From the NCBI RefSeq assembly GCF_032594935.1, contig NZ_CP118734.1, positions 1,991,714 through 2,055,713 of the forward strand: DNA of 64,000 nt. The letters are read 5' to 3'. Below are positions 34,376 through 44,363 of the stretch, one piece after another. Made by a program: the position numbers and the translations under genes. How positions within the stretch are numbered: position 1 is the first letter of the stretch; every line of letters starts with the position of its first letter. The notes beneath the pieces were generated by a model that saw only the letters and a program-made list of their open reading frames with translations, was not told where the DNA came from and ran no database searches. The DNA is from Streptococcus sp. 29892 (lineage in GTDB: Bacteria; Bacillota; Bacilli; Lactobacillales; Streptococcaceae).

Positions 34376-34831
34376 TTATTTCTCCTTTATGTTCATGATG
34401 TGTTTAACTTGTCCATTCCAGTTTGGCAATGCTTGAGACAGAAAAGCTGGTACTACATATAAGTTGACAAGGTTGTCAAGTGCAATCCATTCACAAGTTT
34501 GCTTCAACTTCCCTTCAATCATCTTCTCAGGCATTTCTCCAACAGGCTCCACGATAAAATGAAGCTCGATATTGTGAAAGTCTATGCTCTCGTGTGTAAA
34601 CTGATTTTCGACAACAAAAGCCAGTTGATTGACACGACTGTCAACCCCTAATTCTTCTTTGACTTCTCGAACAGCCGCATCTGCTGCTACCTCATTGACC
34701 TCAACCGCACCGCCAATGGTATAATAACGGCCCTTAGAGTCCTTCGTGAGAAATATTTTCCCGTCTTTTATAAGCAATGCAGTCGCCCGAATACCAAAAA
34801 TCTGATTGTCAATTCTAGTCCTAAAATCCAT
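34376..34831 (-). CDS. NUDIX hydrolase (first of three)
   Basis: A 151-residue NUDIX hydrolase with the box [20 protein letters not shown] then ELGV. It should cleave a nucleoside diphosphate linked to another group; the substrate is unknown. The N-terminal [19 protein letters not shown] is almost the same as in the gene at 35269-35721, so the two are duplicates. The start overlaps the end of the middle NUDIX gene by 11 bp; the stop is 2 bp before mnmG. Confidence 0.88.
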   Translation of the reverse strand: MDFRTRIDNQIFGIRATALLIKDGKIFLTKDSKGRYYTIGGAVEVNEVAADAAVREVKEELGVDSRVNQLAFVVENQFTHESIDFHNIELHFIVEPVGEMPEKMIEGKLKQTCEWIALDNLVNLYVVPAFLSQALPNWNGQVKHIMNIKEK

Positions 34832-35252
34832 TCTTCCTTCTCTTTTCTAAAATTTCAACGAGATATGGAACTAAGTTTTTCTTATTTTTATCGCTAGGGG
34901 CTAACCATAGAAAATCTGTATGTTCTTCTGGGTCAAGAAGAATGGTTTTCGGTTGTTCAGGAAGTGTTACTTCATAGACTAGCCTTGTAAATACCGTCTG
35001 TTTTTCTTCATCAAACTGACTATCTTCATGGATAATGGTCAGATTTTCCTTTTCTATCGAAATACCTGTTTCTTCAAAACACTCTCTCACTGCAGCATCA
35101 CAGGGTAACTCATTCTCCTCGACACGACCGCCTGGAATGTCCCAATGCTGCGGAAATACATTCGGCTCTCCACGCTTAGTCTGCGAACGCTGCATCAGCA
35201 AGTGGCTATCTTCAACAGTCAGTAAGACATGGGCAATCAATTTAACAGGCAT
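34821..35252 (-). CDS. NUDIX hydrolase, MutT-like (second of three)
   Basis: A 143-residue NUDIX protein with the box GGRVEENELPCDAAVRECFE then ETGI. It is unlike its two neighbours outside the box (opening MPVKLIAHVLLTVEDSHLLM). Members of this type clean up oxidised or unusual nucleotides, but specificity is not readable here. It overlaps the next gene by 11 bp and starts 16 bp after the previous one, forming one operon. Confidence 0.86.
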   Translation of the reverse strand: MPVKLIAHVLLTVEDSHLLMQRSQTKRGEPNVFPQHWDIPGGRVEENELPCDAAVRECFEETGISIEKENLTIIHEDSQFDEEKQTVFTRLVYEVTLPEQPKTILLDPEEHTDFLWLAPSDKNKKNLVPYLVEILEKRRKNGF

Positions 35253-35268
35253 GGTTTCCTCCGCTACT

Positions 35269-35721
35269 TTAGTTGTCTTTGTTCATAAAATGCTTTAGTT
35301 GTCCGTCCCAGTTGGCTAACTCGGTCTTAAGAAAGGCTGGATTGAGATCTAGTTTCTCTAAGTCCGCAAAAGCAACCCATTCACACTGGCGAACAGAATT
35401 CCCTTCTTCCAGATTGGGAGCAGGATTAGACAGTGGGGTAACTATATAGAGAAATTCAATCTGATGATAGGATTTCTCCTGTAAGGTGAACTGATTTTCA
35501 ACGATAAATGCTAGTGGTCCAACCTCCACATCAATTCCGATTTCTTCTTTCATTTCCCGTTGCACAGCCTCTTCGGTTGTTTCGCCAAGCTGAATAGCTC
35601 CACCCAAAGTGTAGTATATCCCTTCAGGCGACTTAACGAGATAAAGTTTCTCATCTTGTACCACCAAGCCCGTTGCACGAACACCGAAGATTTGATTGTC
35701 AACTCTGGTTCTGAAATCCAT
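35269..35721 (-). CDS. NUDIX hydrolase (third, promoter-proximal)
   Basis: A 150-residue NUDIX hydrolase with the box GGAIQLGETTEEAVQREMKE then EIGI. It is a paralogue of the 34376-34831 gene over its whole length (shared MDFRTR-DNQIFG-RATGL start, W-G-L-H- ending). First gene of the NUDIX-NUDIX-NUDIX-mnmG run. The substrate is unknown. Confidence 0.88.
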   Translation of the reverse strand: MDFRTRVDNQIFGVRATGLVVQDEKLYLVKSPEGIYYTLGGAIQLGETTEEAVQREMKEEIGIDVEVGPLAFIVENQFTLQEKSYHQIEFLYIVTPLSNPAPNLEEGNSVRQCEWVAFADLEKLDLNPAFLKTELANWDGQLKHFMNKDN

Positions 35722-35824
35722 CTTCTCTCCTCAATAGCAAAAATAGCCAAAACTCTAGAAAATTGTACGCCAAAAAAGCCTACAATTCCCATGAGCTTTG
35801 ACCATCATAGTTCTTGTTAGAAAT

Positions 35825-35852
35825 ATTGTATCAAATTGTCCTGACAAGTCAA
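35825..35852 (-). promoter_or_regulatory. Promoter of the NUDIX operon
   Basis: On the minus strand TTGACT (35852-35847), 16-bp spacer, TACAAT (35830-35825). Confidence 0.6.
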
Positions 35853-35879
35853 GTCAAACAATCTTTACAAACCTGTCAA

Positions 35880-37196
<1,317 letters not shown>

Positions 37197-37219
37197 TTAA
37201 GAAAAACGTGAGGATAATT

Positions 37220-37891
37220 ATGACAAATTTAAAATTTCAATCGGTCTTTGATATTATCGGGCCAGTTATGATTGGACCTTCTTCCAGCCATACAGCTGGG
37301 GCAGTCCGCATTGGGAAAATTGTGTCTTCCATCTTTGGTGATGAACCAACCGAGGTCGAATTCCAACTTTACAACTCTTTTGCCAAGACCTATCGTGGAC
37401 ACGGTACAGATGTGGCCTTGGTAGCAGGCATTTTAGGCATGGATACAGACGACCCACGCATTCCTGACTCTCTAGATATTGCTCGAGAACGTGGCATCAA
37501 GGTTTACTGGCGTGTCAACAAGGACAGCAATACCCCCCATCCCAATACCACCCGAATTATCATTAAAAATGACAAAAAGTCTATATCAGCAACGGGCGTT
37601 TCCATTGGCGGAGGCAATATTCAAGTAACGGAGCTCAACGGCTTTTCTGTCAACCTGAATATGAATACTCCGACAATTATCATCGTTCACCAAGATGTTC
37701 CAGGTATGATTGCCAAGGTAACTGACATCTTATCAAAATACAATATCAACATTGCCCAAATGAACGTGACCCGTGAACAAGCTGGCGAAAAAGCTATTAT
37801 GATTATCGAAGTGGATGCTCGCCAGTGTGAAAATTCTATTGCAGAAATCGAAAAAATTCCCCATCTGCACAATGTTACCTTCTTCAACTAG
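37220..37891 (+). CDS. sdaAB: L-serine dehydratase, beta subunit
   Basis: Together with the alpha subunit it deaminates L-serine to pyruvate and ammonia using a [4Fe-4S] cluster. The 223 residues hold the beta domain (SVFDIIGPVMIGPSSSHTAGA at the start, GHGTDVALVAGILG) and a C-terminal ACT domain (about 150-220, IIVHQDVPGMIAKVTDILS) that may bind serine. The ATG at 37220 follows GAGG by six bases; a GTG four codons upstream is less likely. The alpha-subunit gene starts 12 bp downstream. Confidence 0.95.
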   Translation: MTNLKFQSVFDIIGPVMIGPSSSHTAGAVRIGKIVSSIFGDEPTEVEFQLYNSFAKTYRGHGTDVALVAGILGMDTDDPRIPDSLDIARERGIKVYWRVNKDSNTPHPNTTRIIIKNDKKSISATGVSIGGGNIQVTELNGFSVNLNMNTPTIIIVHQDVPGMIAKVTDILSKYNINIAQMNVTREQAGEKAIMIIEVDARQCENSIAEIEKIPHLHNVTFFN

Positions 37892-37903
37892 AAAGAGAAA
37901 GAC

Positions 37904-38776
37904 ATGTTTTATACTATCGAAGAATTAGTTCAGCAAGCCGAACAGTTTTCTGGCAATGTAGCTGAACTCATGATTGCGACTGAAATTGAGTTGACCGGTC
38001 GTAGCCGCGAAGAAATATTGACAATTATGTCAAGAAACTTGACAGTTATGAAAGCGTCGATTGTTGACGGATTAACAGAAAGCAAGTCCGTTTCTGGATT
38101 GACAGGTGGTGATGCTGCCAAGTTAGATGCTTATATGAAAAAGGGCAAGACACTGTCTGATTCCTCTATCCTATCCGCAGCAAGAAATGCTATGGCTGTC
38201 AACGAGTTAAACGCCAAAATGGGCTTGGTCTGTGCCACACCAACTGCTGGCTCTGCTGGTTGCTTGCCTGCCGTTCTTGGTGTTGCTATTGACAAGTTAA
38301 ACTTGACAGAAGAGCAACAACTTGACTTCCTCTTTACAGCTGGGGCATTTGGTCTGGTCATTGCCAACAATGCCTCCATCTCAGGTGCAGAAGGAGGCTG
38401 TCAGGCAGAAGTTGGCTCTGCCTCTGCTATGTCCGCAGCGGCACTAACCCTTGCTGCTGGAGGAAGTCCCTACCAAGCCAGCCAAGCCATCTGCTTTGTC
38501 ATCAAAAATATGTTAGGCCTCATCTGTGATCCCGTTGCAGGTCTGGTAGAAGTCCCATGTGTCAAACGAAACGCCATGGGAGCAAGCTATGCCATGGTGG
38601 CTGCAGATATGGCACTGGCAGGAATTGAATCAAAAATTCCTGTAGATGAGGTTATCAATGCCATGTACCAAGTAGGCTCTGCCCTACCAACCGCCTTCCG
38701 TGAAACTGCCGAAGGAGGTCTGGCTGCCACACCAACTGGTCGCCGATTGGCACAAGAAATCTTCGGCGAAAATTGA
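37904..38776 (+). CDS. sdaAA: L-serine dehydratase, alpha subunit
   Basis: Catalytic subunit of the iron-sulfur L-serine dehydratase, 290 residues. Conserved blocks are PTAGSAGCLPAVLG, the GGCQAEVGSASAM loop and LICDPVAGLVEVPC, whose Cys residues are the cluster ligands in this family. Cotranscribed with sdaAB. A structured intergenic repeat with a terminator-like final hairpin follows. Confidence 0.95.
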   Translation: MFYTIEELVQQAEQFSGNVAELMIATEIELTGRSREEILTIMSRNLTVMKASIVDGLTESKSVSGLTGGDAAKLDAYMKKGKTLSDSSILSAARNAMAVNELNAKMGLVCATPTAGSAGCLPAVLGVAIDKLNLTEEQQLDFLFTAGAFGLVIANNASISGAEGGCQAEVGSASAMSAAALTLAAGGSPYQASQAICFVIKNMLGLICDPVAGLVEVPCVKRNAMGASYAMVAADMALAGIESKIPVDEVINAMYQVGSALPTAFRETAEGGLAATPTGRRLAQEIFGEN

Positions 38777-38791
38777 CAAGGTTGTAAATGA

Positions 38792-38968
38792 AAGAGGCTG
38801 GGTAAAAAGCCCAGCACCGCTTCTCAACGTTAGTGTCAACATCTCAGCGCAGTGGTTGATTGGCAGATTTGTTCGTGTTTTACACTCCAAATCTGACCTA
38901 ATCAACTGTGCGGGGGTGGGAAGACGAACTCTTCTATGAATGGTCGAGTTCTTTCCCACTCCCTTTTC
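38792..38968 (+). repeat. Structured intergenic element between convergent genes
   Basis: Three hairpins in a row: GCTGGG/CCCAGC (38797-38815); a long imperfect stem of about 22 bp per arm (38850-38871 with 38888-38910); and a final stem (about 38914-38931 with 38946-38963) followed by TTTTCTT. It looks like a dispersed non-coding repeat family that also serves as terminator for sdaAA. I cannot confirm other copies from this window. Confidence 0.55.
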
Positions 38969-39613
38969 TTATTGTTTGGTGAAAGTGAGTTTATCTAGAG
39001 TTGTATCATTGGCATCAATTTCTGTCAAGGTTAGAGTAGTACCATTCAGGGCATATGTATCTGCTTCCCCGTCAATATAGGCAAGTTTTTTATCTAAGTC
39101 GAAAATCACTTGTTCAATATCCTGGTCCCCATCATTGTCAACTTCTGTCAATGTAGCTTGATTTCCTTTTACAGTCAATGTATAGGTATCGTTGCCAGAT
39201 GTTGCTGTATAAATGCCATCTAATTCAGAAGTGTCAACCAACTTTACACCGTAACTTGACGCAAGTTGACTAGCTGAAGCTGCATTTGTTACAGCTGTCG
39301 CAGTGTTTGTTGTAGCGGTTGATGAACTTACTGTAGATGATGAGCTTGCAGTTGCTACTACCTGCTGGTTATCGTCATCATAATCAACAATTCCAACCTG
39401 TTGCTCAATTTGGTTTTCCAAAGCCTCAAGTTTGTTTTCATACACCTCTGCAGCGACAAAGCCAATCGTAGTAAGTGCCAAGGCACCAACTGATAATAAG
39501 ATAATCGATTTCTTGCTCATGCCTGCAACCTTATTTCTCACAGATTCCCATGCACCTGTTTTTTTATTCTCTACCACTTGGATAATTTCTTGTTGTTGAT
39601 GTTTGTTTTCCAT
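38969..39613 (-). CDS. Membrane-anchored hypothetical protein
   Basis: A 214-residue protein I do not recognise. A basic cytosolic N terminus of about 34 residues is followed by one membrane segment (about 35-56), a short coiled stretch (ENKLEALENQIEQQVG), a Ser/Thr/Ala-rich linker (about 85-120) and an outer beta-rich domain (about 122-214, with YTATSGNDTYTLTVKGNQATL and the acidic VDNDGDQD). It lies 113 bp downstream of a two-component system transcribed in the same direction and may be one of its targets (inference). Confidence 0.7.
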   Translation of the reverse strand: MENKHQQQEIIQVVENKKTGAWESVRNKVAGMSKKSIILLSVGALALTTIGFVAAEVYENKLEALENQIEQQVGIVDYDDDNQQVVATASSSSTVSSSTATTNTATAVTNAASASQLASSYGVKLVDTSELDGIYTATSGNDTYTLTVKGNQATLTEVDNDGDQDIEQVIFDLDKKLAYIDGEADTYALNGTTLTLTEIDANDTTLDKLTFTKQ

Positions 39614-39726
39614 TTTGTATTCCTCTGATTAAATCTATTTCTCAGCTCCTGCTGATAAGTCTATTATAGAGAACAATCTTGAACACTTTAGGGAAACTTT
39701 ATAAACAAATGTTAAACACTTTTAAA

Positions 39727-40395
39727 TTAAGCATTAAGACGATAACCTGCTCCCCATACCGTTTCAATTAAATCGGCTCCCAGTTTATCTCGCAGACGAT
39801 TAATGTGGACGGCCACTGTCGCACTATCTCCTACATAATCATAACCCCAAATGGTTTCAAACAGATGGTCTTTCGAGAAAACACGATTGGGGTGTTTGGC
39901 TAGGTAAACAAGCAGTTCAAATTCACGATTGGGTAGTTTTATTTCCTGACCATCCAAGGTTACCTTCCAATTGTCCAAGAATATGGTCACATTACCGACA
40001 GTCAGTTCATTACTGCTATCATCCTTTGTCAACCGTTGATAACGAGCCAAATGAGCCTTAACACGCGCCACCAGTTCCATAGGATCAAAAGGCTTACTGA
40101 TATAGTCGTCTGCTCCCAAGCCCAATCCTCTGACCACGTCCATGGTTTCTTGCTTGGATGTAACCATCAAAATAGGGAAATCCACCTTATCCCGTAGATC
40201 GCGGCAAAGGTCGTAACCTGTTTTATTTGGAAGCATCACATCTAAGATGAGCAAATCATAGTCTTCTTTTTTGATTTGTTCCTCAACTAGTCCACCATCA
40301 TGTACCAAGTCTACTTGGTAGCCCTGCATTTCCAGATAATCTCTCTCCAAATAAGCAATCTCTACATCATCTTCTGCGATTAAAATCCGTGTCAT
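39727..40395 (-). CDS. OmpR/PhoB-type response regulator
   Basis: A 222-residue regulator: receiver domain (1-118; acidic pair EDD at 8-10, phosphoacceptor Asp in LLILDVMLP near 52, Lys in YISKPF) and a C-terminal winged-helix domain (about 128-222, LPNREFELLVYLAKHPNRVFS, GDSATVAVHINRLRDKLG). It overlaps the kinase gene by 4 bp. It resembles the Irr-type regulators of streptococci but I do not assign a symbol. The gene order, kinase first, is the reverse of the commoner arrangement. Confidence 0.92.
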   Translation of the reverse strand: MTRILIAEDDVEIAYLERDYLEMQGYQVDLVHDGGLVEEQIKKEDYDLLILDVMLPNKTGYDLCRDLRDKVDFPILMVTSKQETMDVVRGLGLGADDYISKPFDPMELVARVKAHLARYQRLTKDDSSNELTVGNVTIFLDNWKVTLDGQEIKLPNREFELLVYLAKHPNRVFSKDHLFETIWGYDYVGDSATVAVHINRLRDKLGADLIETVWGAGYRLNA

Positions 40396-41774
40396 CTCAT
40401 ATCCTTCCTAGGTAATCTAAAGATAAATCGAAGTCCTGGAGTTGCCTCAACAGATACACTTCCTCCAAGTCTCTCAATAATATTTTTTACAATAGCTAAA
40501 CCTAAACCATGCCCTTCTACCTGCTGACGAGTATCATCTTCCCTGTAAAACTCTTCAAAAATCAAGTTCAGCTTATCCGTTGCAGTCCCTTTTCCATTAT
40601 CTGTAAAGGTCCAGACGATTTCTTGCTCTTGGACAGAACCTGCAATAGCTAGTTTCAATGGACTAACATCTGCGTATTTTCTAGCATTATCAACTAGATT
40701 ATCTAAAATACGGCGGAATTGGATAGGGTCAATCTCAACCGGCAGGTTTTCAGCTACATCCAACTGGAACAGAATAGCCTCATCGGCTAACTCGGCTGAT
40801 TTCTCTCTGACATAGGTCTGCAAAAAGGTTGCCAAATCAAGCTGCACATTATCAAACGGCATTTTATCTGTTTGTAATTGTGAAAAGGCAAATAATTTTT
40901 CCAGTAATTTCTCCATCACCTGAGATTTTTGGTAAATAACCGTTAGATACTGATTGCGTTTTTCCTCCGTGTTAGCAATGCCATCCAAAATCCCCTTGGA
41001 ATAGCCTTTGATCGAAGTCAAGGGTGTTCGCAAATCATGTGAAATATCCGCAACCATCTGGGTTCGTTTTTGCTCATACAGTCGATTTTTCTCACGGGCA
41101 TCCAACAAGGAAGTCTGCATCTGATTGAACCCTTTGGTCAATTCCTCAAATTCCTTATCCCCCTGATAGGTCAAAGGCACTGTATAATCTCCCTGCTGGA
41201 TACGGTCTACACCGCTGTGCAATTCATCCAAAGGACGCATGACCACACCTAGAAGACGACGAGTAAAGAAGAAATTAAGCACCACTATGATGACAATACC
41301 TGCCCCACCAACCAAGAAAAGTTGCAATAGAAAGGCTTGAAAATCTTGGCTGTCCTGTTGCTCCTCTAAATCTTCTAGAATGGCATACAAATAATATATT
41401 TGACCGTTTGCTGCAATCTTTCGACTAATGACAACTTCACCATCAGCATAGGAAGTACGGGTCGTAGATGAAACGGTCACTTCTGACAACTCATCAGCAT
41501 CATCAGTAAGGTTTGAAAATAAAATCTCCCCATTACTTTCTACATACAGTTGGGCTCCATGCAAGGATAAAGCTTCTGCTAAACTTGCAAAATCTGTACC
41601 CATAAACTTCTCTAGACTTTGTTGACTTGCTGCTGTCTTCTGACTGGTGGACTGCCAGGTTCCTTGGTTACGGTAAATACTATTCACCACATAGACACTG
41701 ACGCCCAGCATGGCTATCAATGACAGGACCAGCATCATCATATTCAAGCGAAATATTCGTTTCTGTAAATTCAT
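40392..41774 (-). CDS. Sensor histidine kinase
   Basis: A 460-residue membrane kinase partner of the OmpR-type regulator. Membrane segments lie near 10-30 and 148-172, enclosing an outer sensor region of about 115 residues; then HAMP (RRLLGVVMRPLDELHSGVDRIQQGDY), the H box ADISHDLRTPLTSIKGY and the N, G1 and G2 ATP-binding boxes (ILDNLVDNARKYA, DNGKG, GHGLGLAIVKNI). The signal is unknown. It is the first gene of the operon. Confidence 0.93.
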   Translation of the reverse strand: MNLQKRIFRLNMMMLVLSLIAMLGVSVYVVNSIYRNQGTWQSTSQKTAASQQSLEKFMGTDFASLAEALSLHGAQLYVESNGEILFSNLTDDADELSEVTVSSTTRTSYADGEVVISRKIAANGQIYYLYAILEDLEEQQDSQDFQAFLLQLFLVGGAGIVIIVVLNFFFTRRLLGVVMRPLDELHSGVDRIQQGDYTVPLTYQGDKEFEELTKGFNQMQTSLLDAREKNRLYEQKRTQMVADISHDLRTPLTSIKGYSKGILDGIANTEEKRNQYLTVIYQKSQVMEKLLEKLFAFSQLQTDKMPFDNVQLDLATFLQTYVREKSAELADEAILFQLDVAENLPVEIDPIQFRRILDNLVDNARKYADVSPLKLAIAGSVQEQEIVWTFTDNGKGTATDKLNLIFEEFYREDDTRQQVEGHGLGLAIVKNIIERLGGSVSVEATPGLRFIFRLPRKDMR

Positions 41775-41852
41775 TGTTCTTCTCTTCTAGTCAATTTTTC
41801 CACATTATAAGCAAATTAACAGCATTTGTAAAGTTTAGAAACTTATATAACT

Positions 41853-41876
41853 AAAAAAGCCTAGCAAAACTAGACT
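41853..41876 (-). terminator. Terminator of the LysM-protein gene
   Basis: On the minus strand AGTCTAG pairs with CTAGGCT (one G-U), followed by TTTTT, 12 bp after the stop. Confidence 0.75.
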
Positions 41877-41888
41877 TTCATAGATTTC

Positions 41889-42461
41889 TTAATACCAGCC
41901 ATTTGCCAACCAGAAGGCTTTAGCTGCTGACCATGAACCATAACGTTCTGCTACATAGGCATCAGCCACACGCTCTTGGTTTTCTGGTGAGTAATCACCG
42001 TTCAAATATGTATTAGTCAACTGATAACGACCAATGTAGATACCATTTTGTGCATCATAGCTACCGCTTGATTCCTTCATAGCAATCCATTCTTTAGCTG
42101 CTGCATCTTCTGCACTCAAGTTTGAAGTATATGAACTCGTGGTAGTGGTTGTCGCTTCACTTGTTGTTGTAACTGTTTCAGCTGCTGGAGCTTGCTCCGT
42201 TGGTTTTTCTTCTGTAGCAGTAGAAGCTGTTTCACCAACTTCAATAGCCTGTCCAACATGGATTAGATTTGGATTGGAAATTTTATTTTGTTCTGCCAAT
42301 TTCTCTACACTTGTATTGTATTTTGAAGCGATTGCTGATAAGGTATCACCAGATTGTACAGTATAGGTTTCCGCGCTAACAACACCAGCAGTCAATAAGG
42401 TTGCCCCTGCTACCAAGCCAGCGATTGTTGTTTTCAAGTTTTTCTTCAATGTAATATTCAT
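41889..42461 (-). CDS. Secreted LysM protein with Apf-like C-terminal domain
   Basis: A 190-residue secreted protein: signal peptide (about 1-31, ending VVSA), LysM peptidoglycan-binding domain (about 32-77, [20 protein letters not shown]), a Thr/Ala/Glu-rich linker, and a C-terminal domain (about 125-190) with [37 protein letters not shown] and the ending WLANGWY. This C-terminal part resembles the aggregation-promoting-factor type of lysozyme-like domain, with a candidate catalytic Glu in KESSGSY. The ATG at 42461 was chosen since the signal peptide starts there and AAAGGA lies upstream. It shares its C-terminal domain with the next gene. Confidence 0.85.
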   Translation of the reverse strand: MNITLKKNLKTTIAGLVAGATLLTAGVVSAETYTVQSGDTLSAIASKYNTSVEKLAEQNKISNPNLIHVGQAIEVGETASTATEEKPTEQAPAAETVTTTSEATTTTTSSYTSNLSAEDAAAKEWIAMKESSGSYDAQNGIYIGRYQLTNTYLNGDYSPENQERVADAYVAERYGSWSAAKAFWLANGWY

Positions 42462-42659
42462 AATAGTCACATTCCTTTCTCTTATGTATCTATCATACCC
42501 TCTGACTATTACTCTCACTTTGTAAATCTATTACAAATATTACAATGACATTGTGTTTACACTATAAAAGGTCTATTTTCGGGATTTTGGGACCCTTTTT
42601 ATCAATATCATTTACAACATACTTTACAGAAATCCCTATCTTTTTGACAGTAGCTGTAA

Positions 42660-42682
42660 ATAAAAAGGTCACAGTGGACCTT
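42660..42682 (-). terminator. Terminator of the second Apf-like gene
   Basis: AAGGTC pairs with GACCTT over six bases; on the minus strand it is followed by TTTATTT. It also has a T-rich tail on the plus strand. Confidence 0.6.
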
Positions 42683-42750
42683 CTTTATCATGGGCACGGA
42701 AGTGAGAGAACAAATGAATGCCTAGGCTAAACCTAGACATCTCATTCCTA

Positions 42751-43461
42751 TCAATACCAACCATTTGCCAACCAAAACTGATAGGCTGCTGACCATGAAC
42801 CATAGCGTTGCAGTACATACTCATCTGCTACACGCTCTTGGTTTTCTGGTGAATGATCACCATTCAAGTAGGCGTTGCTTAATTGGTAACGTCCAATGTA
42901 AATACCATTAGTAACTGTATAGCTACCACCTGATTCTTTTTGAGCAATCCATTCTTTAGCAGTTGCATCGTCAACTGCTGCACCAGTTGAAACCGTAGCT
43001 ACTTGAACCTGAGCTTGAGGAGTTGAAGTAACTTCAATTATAGATTCTTCCCTAGGGCTATCGTGATATACTTCTGTAACCTCTGTCTGCTCAGCCATTT
43101 TTGTCTCATCTACTGATGTAGGCGTTGCTACATCTGACGATTCAATAATTTGCGGCTCTTCAGAGGTAATTTCTATGGCTTCTACTTGTAGCGGTTGAGA
43201 GTCTGTTTCCGATTTTAACAATTTATCGTATCCTAACTCAAAAACAGGACTGACAGCAACATATTCTGTTGTAGACCCAGATCCACTACCAATCTTACTT
43301 ATAGCATTGACCACATTATAGGGCGCATTTGACACCGCTCTTACAAGCTTGGTATAAGAATAGTTACCTGTCAACATCAGTCCACATAAAACAAGAACTG
43401 AAATAACAATAACCCCTGCTATACCTTTGATAAACTTACTTATAAAACTCTTTTTCATCAA
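42751..43461 (-). CDS. Secreted or anchored protein with Apf-like C-terminal domain
   Basis: A 236-residue protein with an N-terminal hydrophobic segment (about 12-32) that is a signal peptide or anchor, a long Thr/Ser/Glu-rich middle region without LysM, and a C-terminal domain (about 167-236) nearly identical to that of the neighbouring LysM protein ([46 protein letters not shown]). Probable cell-wall-active protein. The two genes are tandem paralogues that differ in how they are held at the wall. Two ATG codons in tandem are possible starts. Confidence 0.8.
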   Translation of the reverse strand: MMKKSFISKFIKGIAGVIVISVLVLCGLMLTGNYSYTKLVRAVSNAPYNVVNAISKIGSGSGSTTEYVAVSPVFELGYDKLLKSETDSQPLQVEAIEITSEEPQIIESSDVATPTSVDETKMAEQTEVTEVYHDSPREESIIEVTSTPQAQVQVATVSTGAAVDDATAKEWIAQKESGGSYTVTNGIYIGRYQLSNAYLNGDHSPENQERVADEYVLQRYGSWSAAYQFWLANGWY

Positions 43462-43565
43462 AAAGAACTATCCTCTATCTATTTATCATAACTATTCCTA
43501 TCTTACTACCATTGTATTACTTTTTATTTAAAAAAATATTACAATTTGGTAAAACGCTTACTATT

Positions 43566-44363
43566 TTAAGACTTTTTAAATAAATATAGAGTTCCTGCCA
43601 AGACAATCATAATCAGAATGGCTAGGCTATCCGCCTTCTTCCACGCTAAAACACGATACTTAGTTCTCCCATCTCCACCTTGATAGCCACGCGCTTCCAT
43701 TGCCGTTGCCAGAGCATCAGCCCTTTTAAAGCTGGATGCAAATAACGGAATTAAAATTGGAATAAGGGATTTTACCTTCTGAATAAGATTGCCTTCGTTA
43801 AAGTCCACTCCACGCGCCCTTTGCGCATTCATAATTCGAGTAGTATCATCCATCAAAGTAGGCACAAAACGCAGGCTCATAGACAGCATCAGTCCAATCT
43901 CATGCACAGGAACCTTAAAGCGTTTCAAAGGTGCCAGCCCTGATTCAATACCATCTGCTAAACTGAGCGGTGTTGTCGTCAGGGTTAATAGGGTTGAGAA
44001 GAAAATAATCAAAACAAAGCGAACAAAAATAATACCCGCTTGTTGTAAACTTTCTAAGGATACTTTAAAAATCCAAAACTCCCACAGAATTGTCGCCCCG
44101 GGTGTAAAGAAAACCTGGAAAAAGGTTGTAAAGAGAATAATCCCAATCATTGGTTTTAAACCATTGATAAAGAAAGACAAACGGATACGTGATAAAACAA
44201 CCAAGCCCAATACAAAACCAATCAATAACGCATTTGTTACCAGATTATTGGCCCAGAAAATCATTAAGAGAAAGCCAAACATGGCTAAGAGCTTGCTTCT
44301 CGGATCCAAGCGATGAAGAATGGAATTCCCTGGAATATAGCGACCCAAAATCAATTTATCCAT
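43566..44363 (-). CDS. ecfT: ECF transporter transmembrane protein EcfT
   Basis: The T component of the energy-coupling-factor module that serves several vitamin and metal S components. It has 265 residues with about five or six hydrophobic segments and the two coupling helices with Ala-Arg-Gly motifs ([11 protein letters not shown] and [10 protein letters not shown]) that bind the two ATPases. It overlaps ecfA2 by 8 bp and is the last gene of the run yfmF-yfmH-rodZ-pgsA-ecfA1-ecfA2-ecfT. No S-component gene is adjacent, consistent with a shared module. Confidence 0.95.
   Translation of the reverse strand: MDKLILGRYIPGNSILHRLDPRSKLLAMFGFLLMIFWANNLVTNALLIGFVLGLVVLSRIRLSFFINGLKPMIGIILFTTFFQVFFTPGATILWEFWIFKVSLESLQQAGIIFVRFVLIIFFSTLLTLTTTPLSLADGIESGLAPLKRFKVPVHEIGLMLSMSLRFVPTLMDDTTRIMNAQRARGVDFNEGNLIQKVKSLIPILIPLFASSFKRADALATAMEARGYQGGDGRTKYRVLAWKKADSLAILIMIVLAGTLYLFKKS

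Noticed and set aside
42500..43560. WalR-type binding sites (TGTAAT repeats) upstream of the two Apf-like genes
   Set aside because: TGTAAT repeats occur but the spacing is 3 bp instead of 5, so they do not fit the WalR consensus; left out as unsupported.
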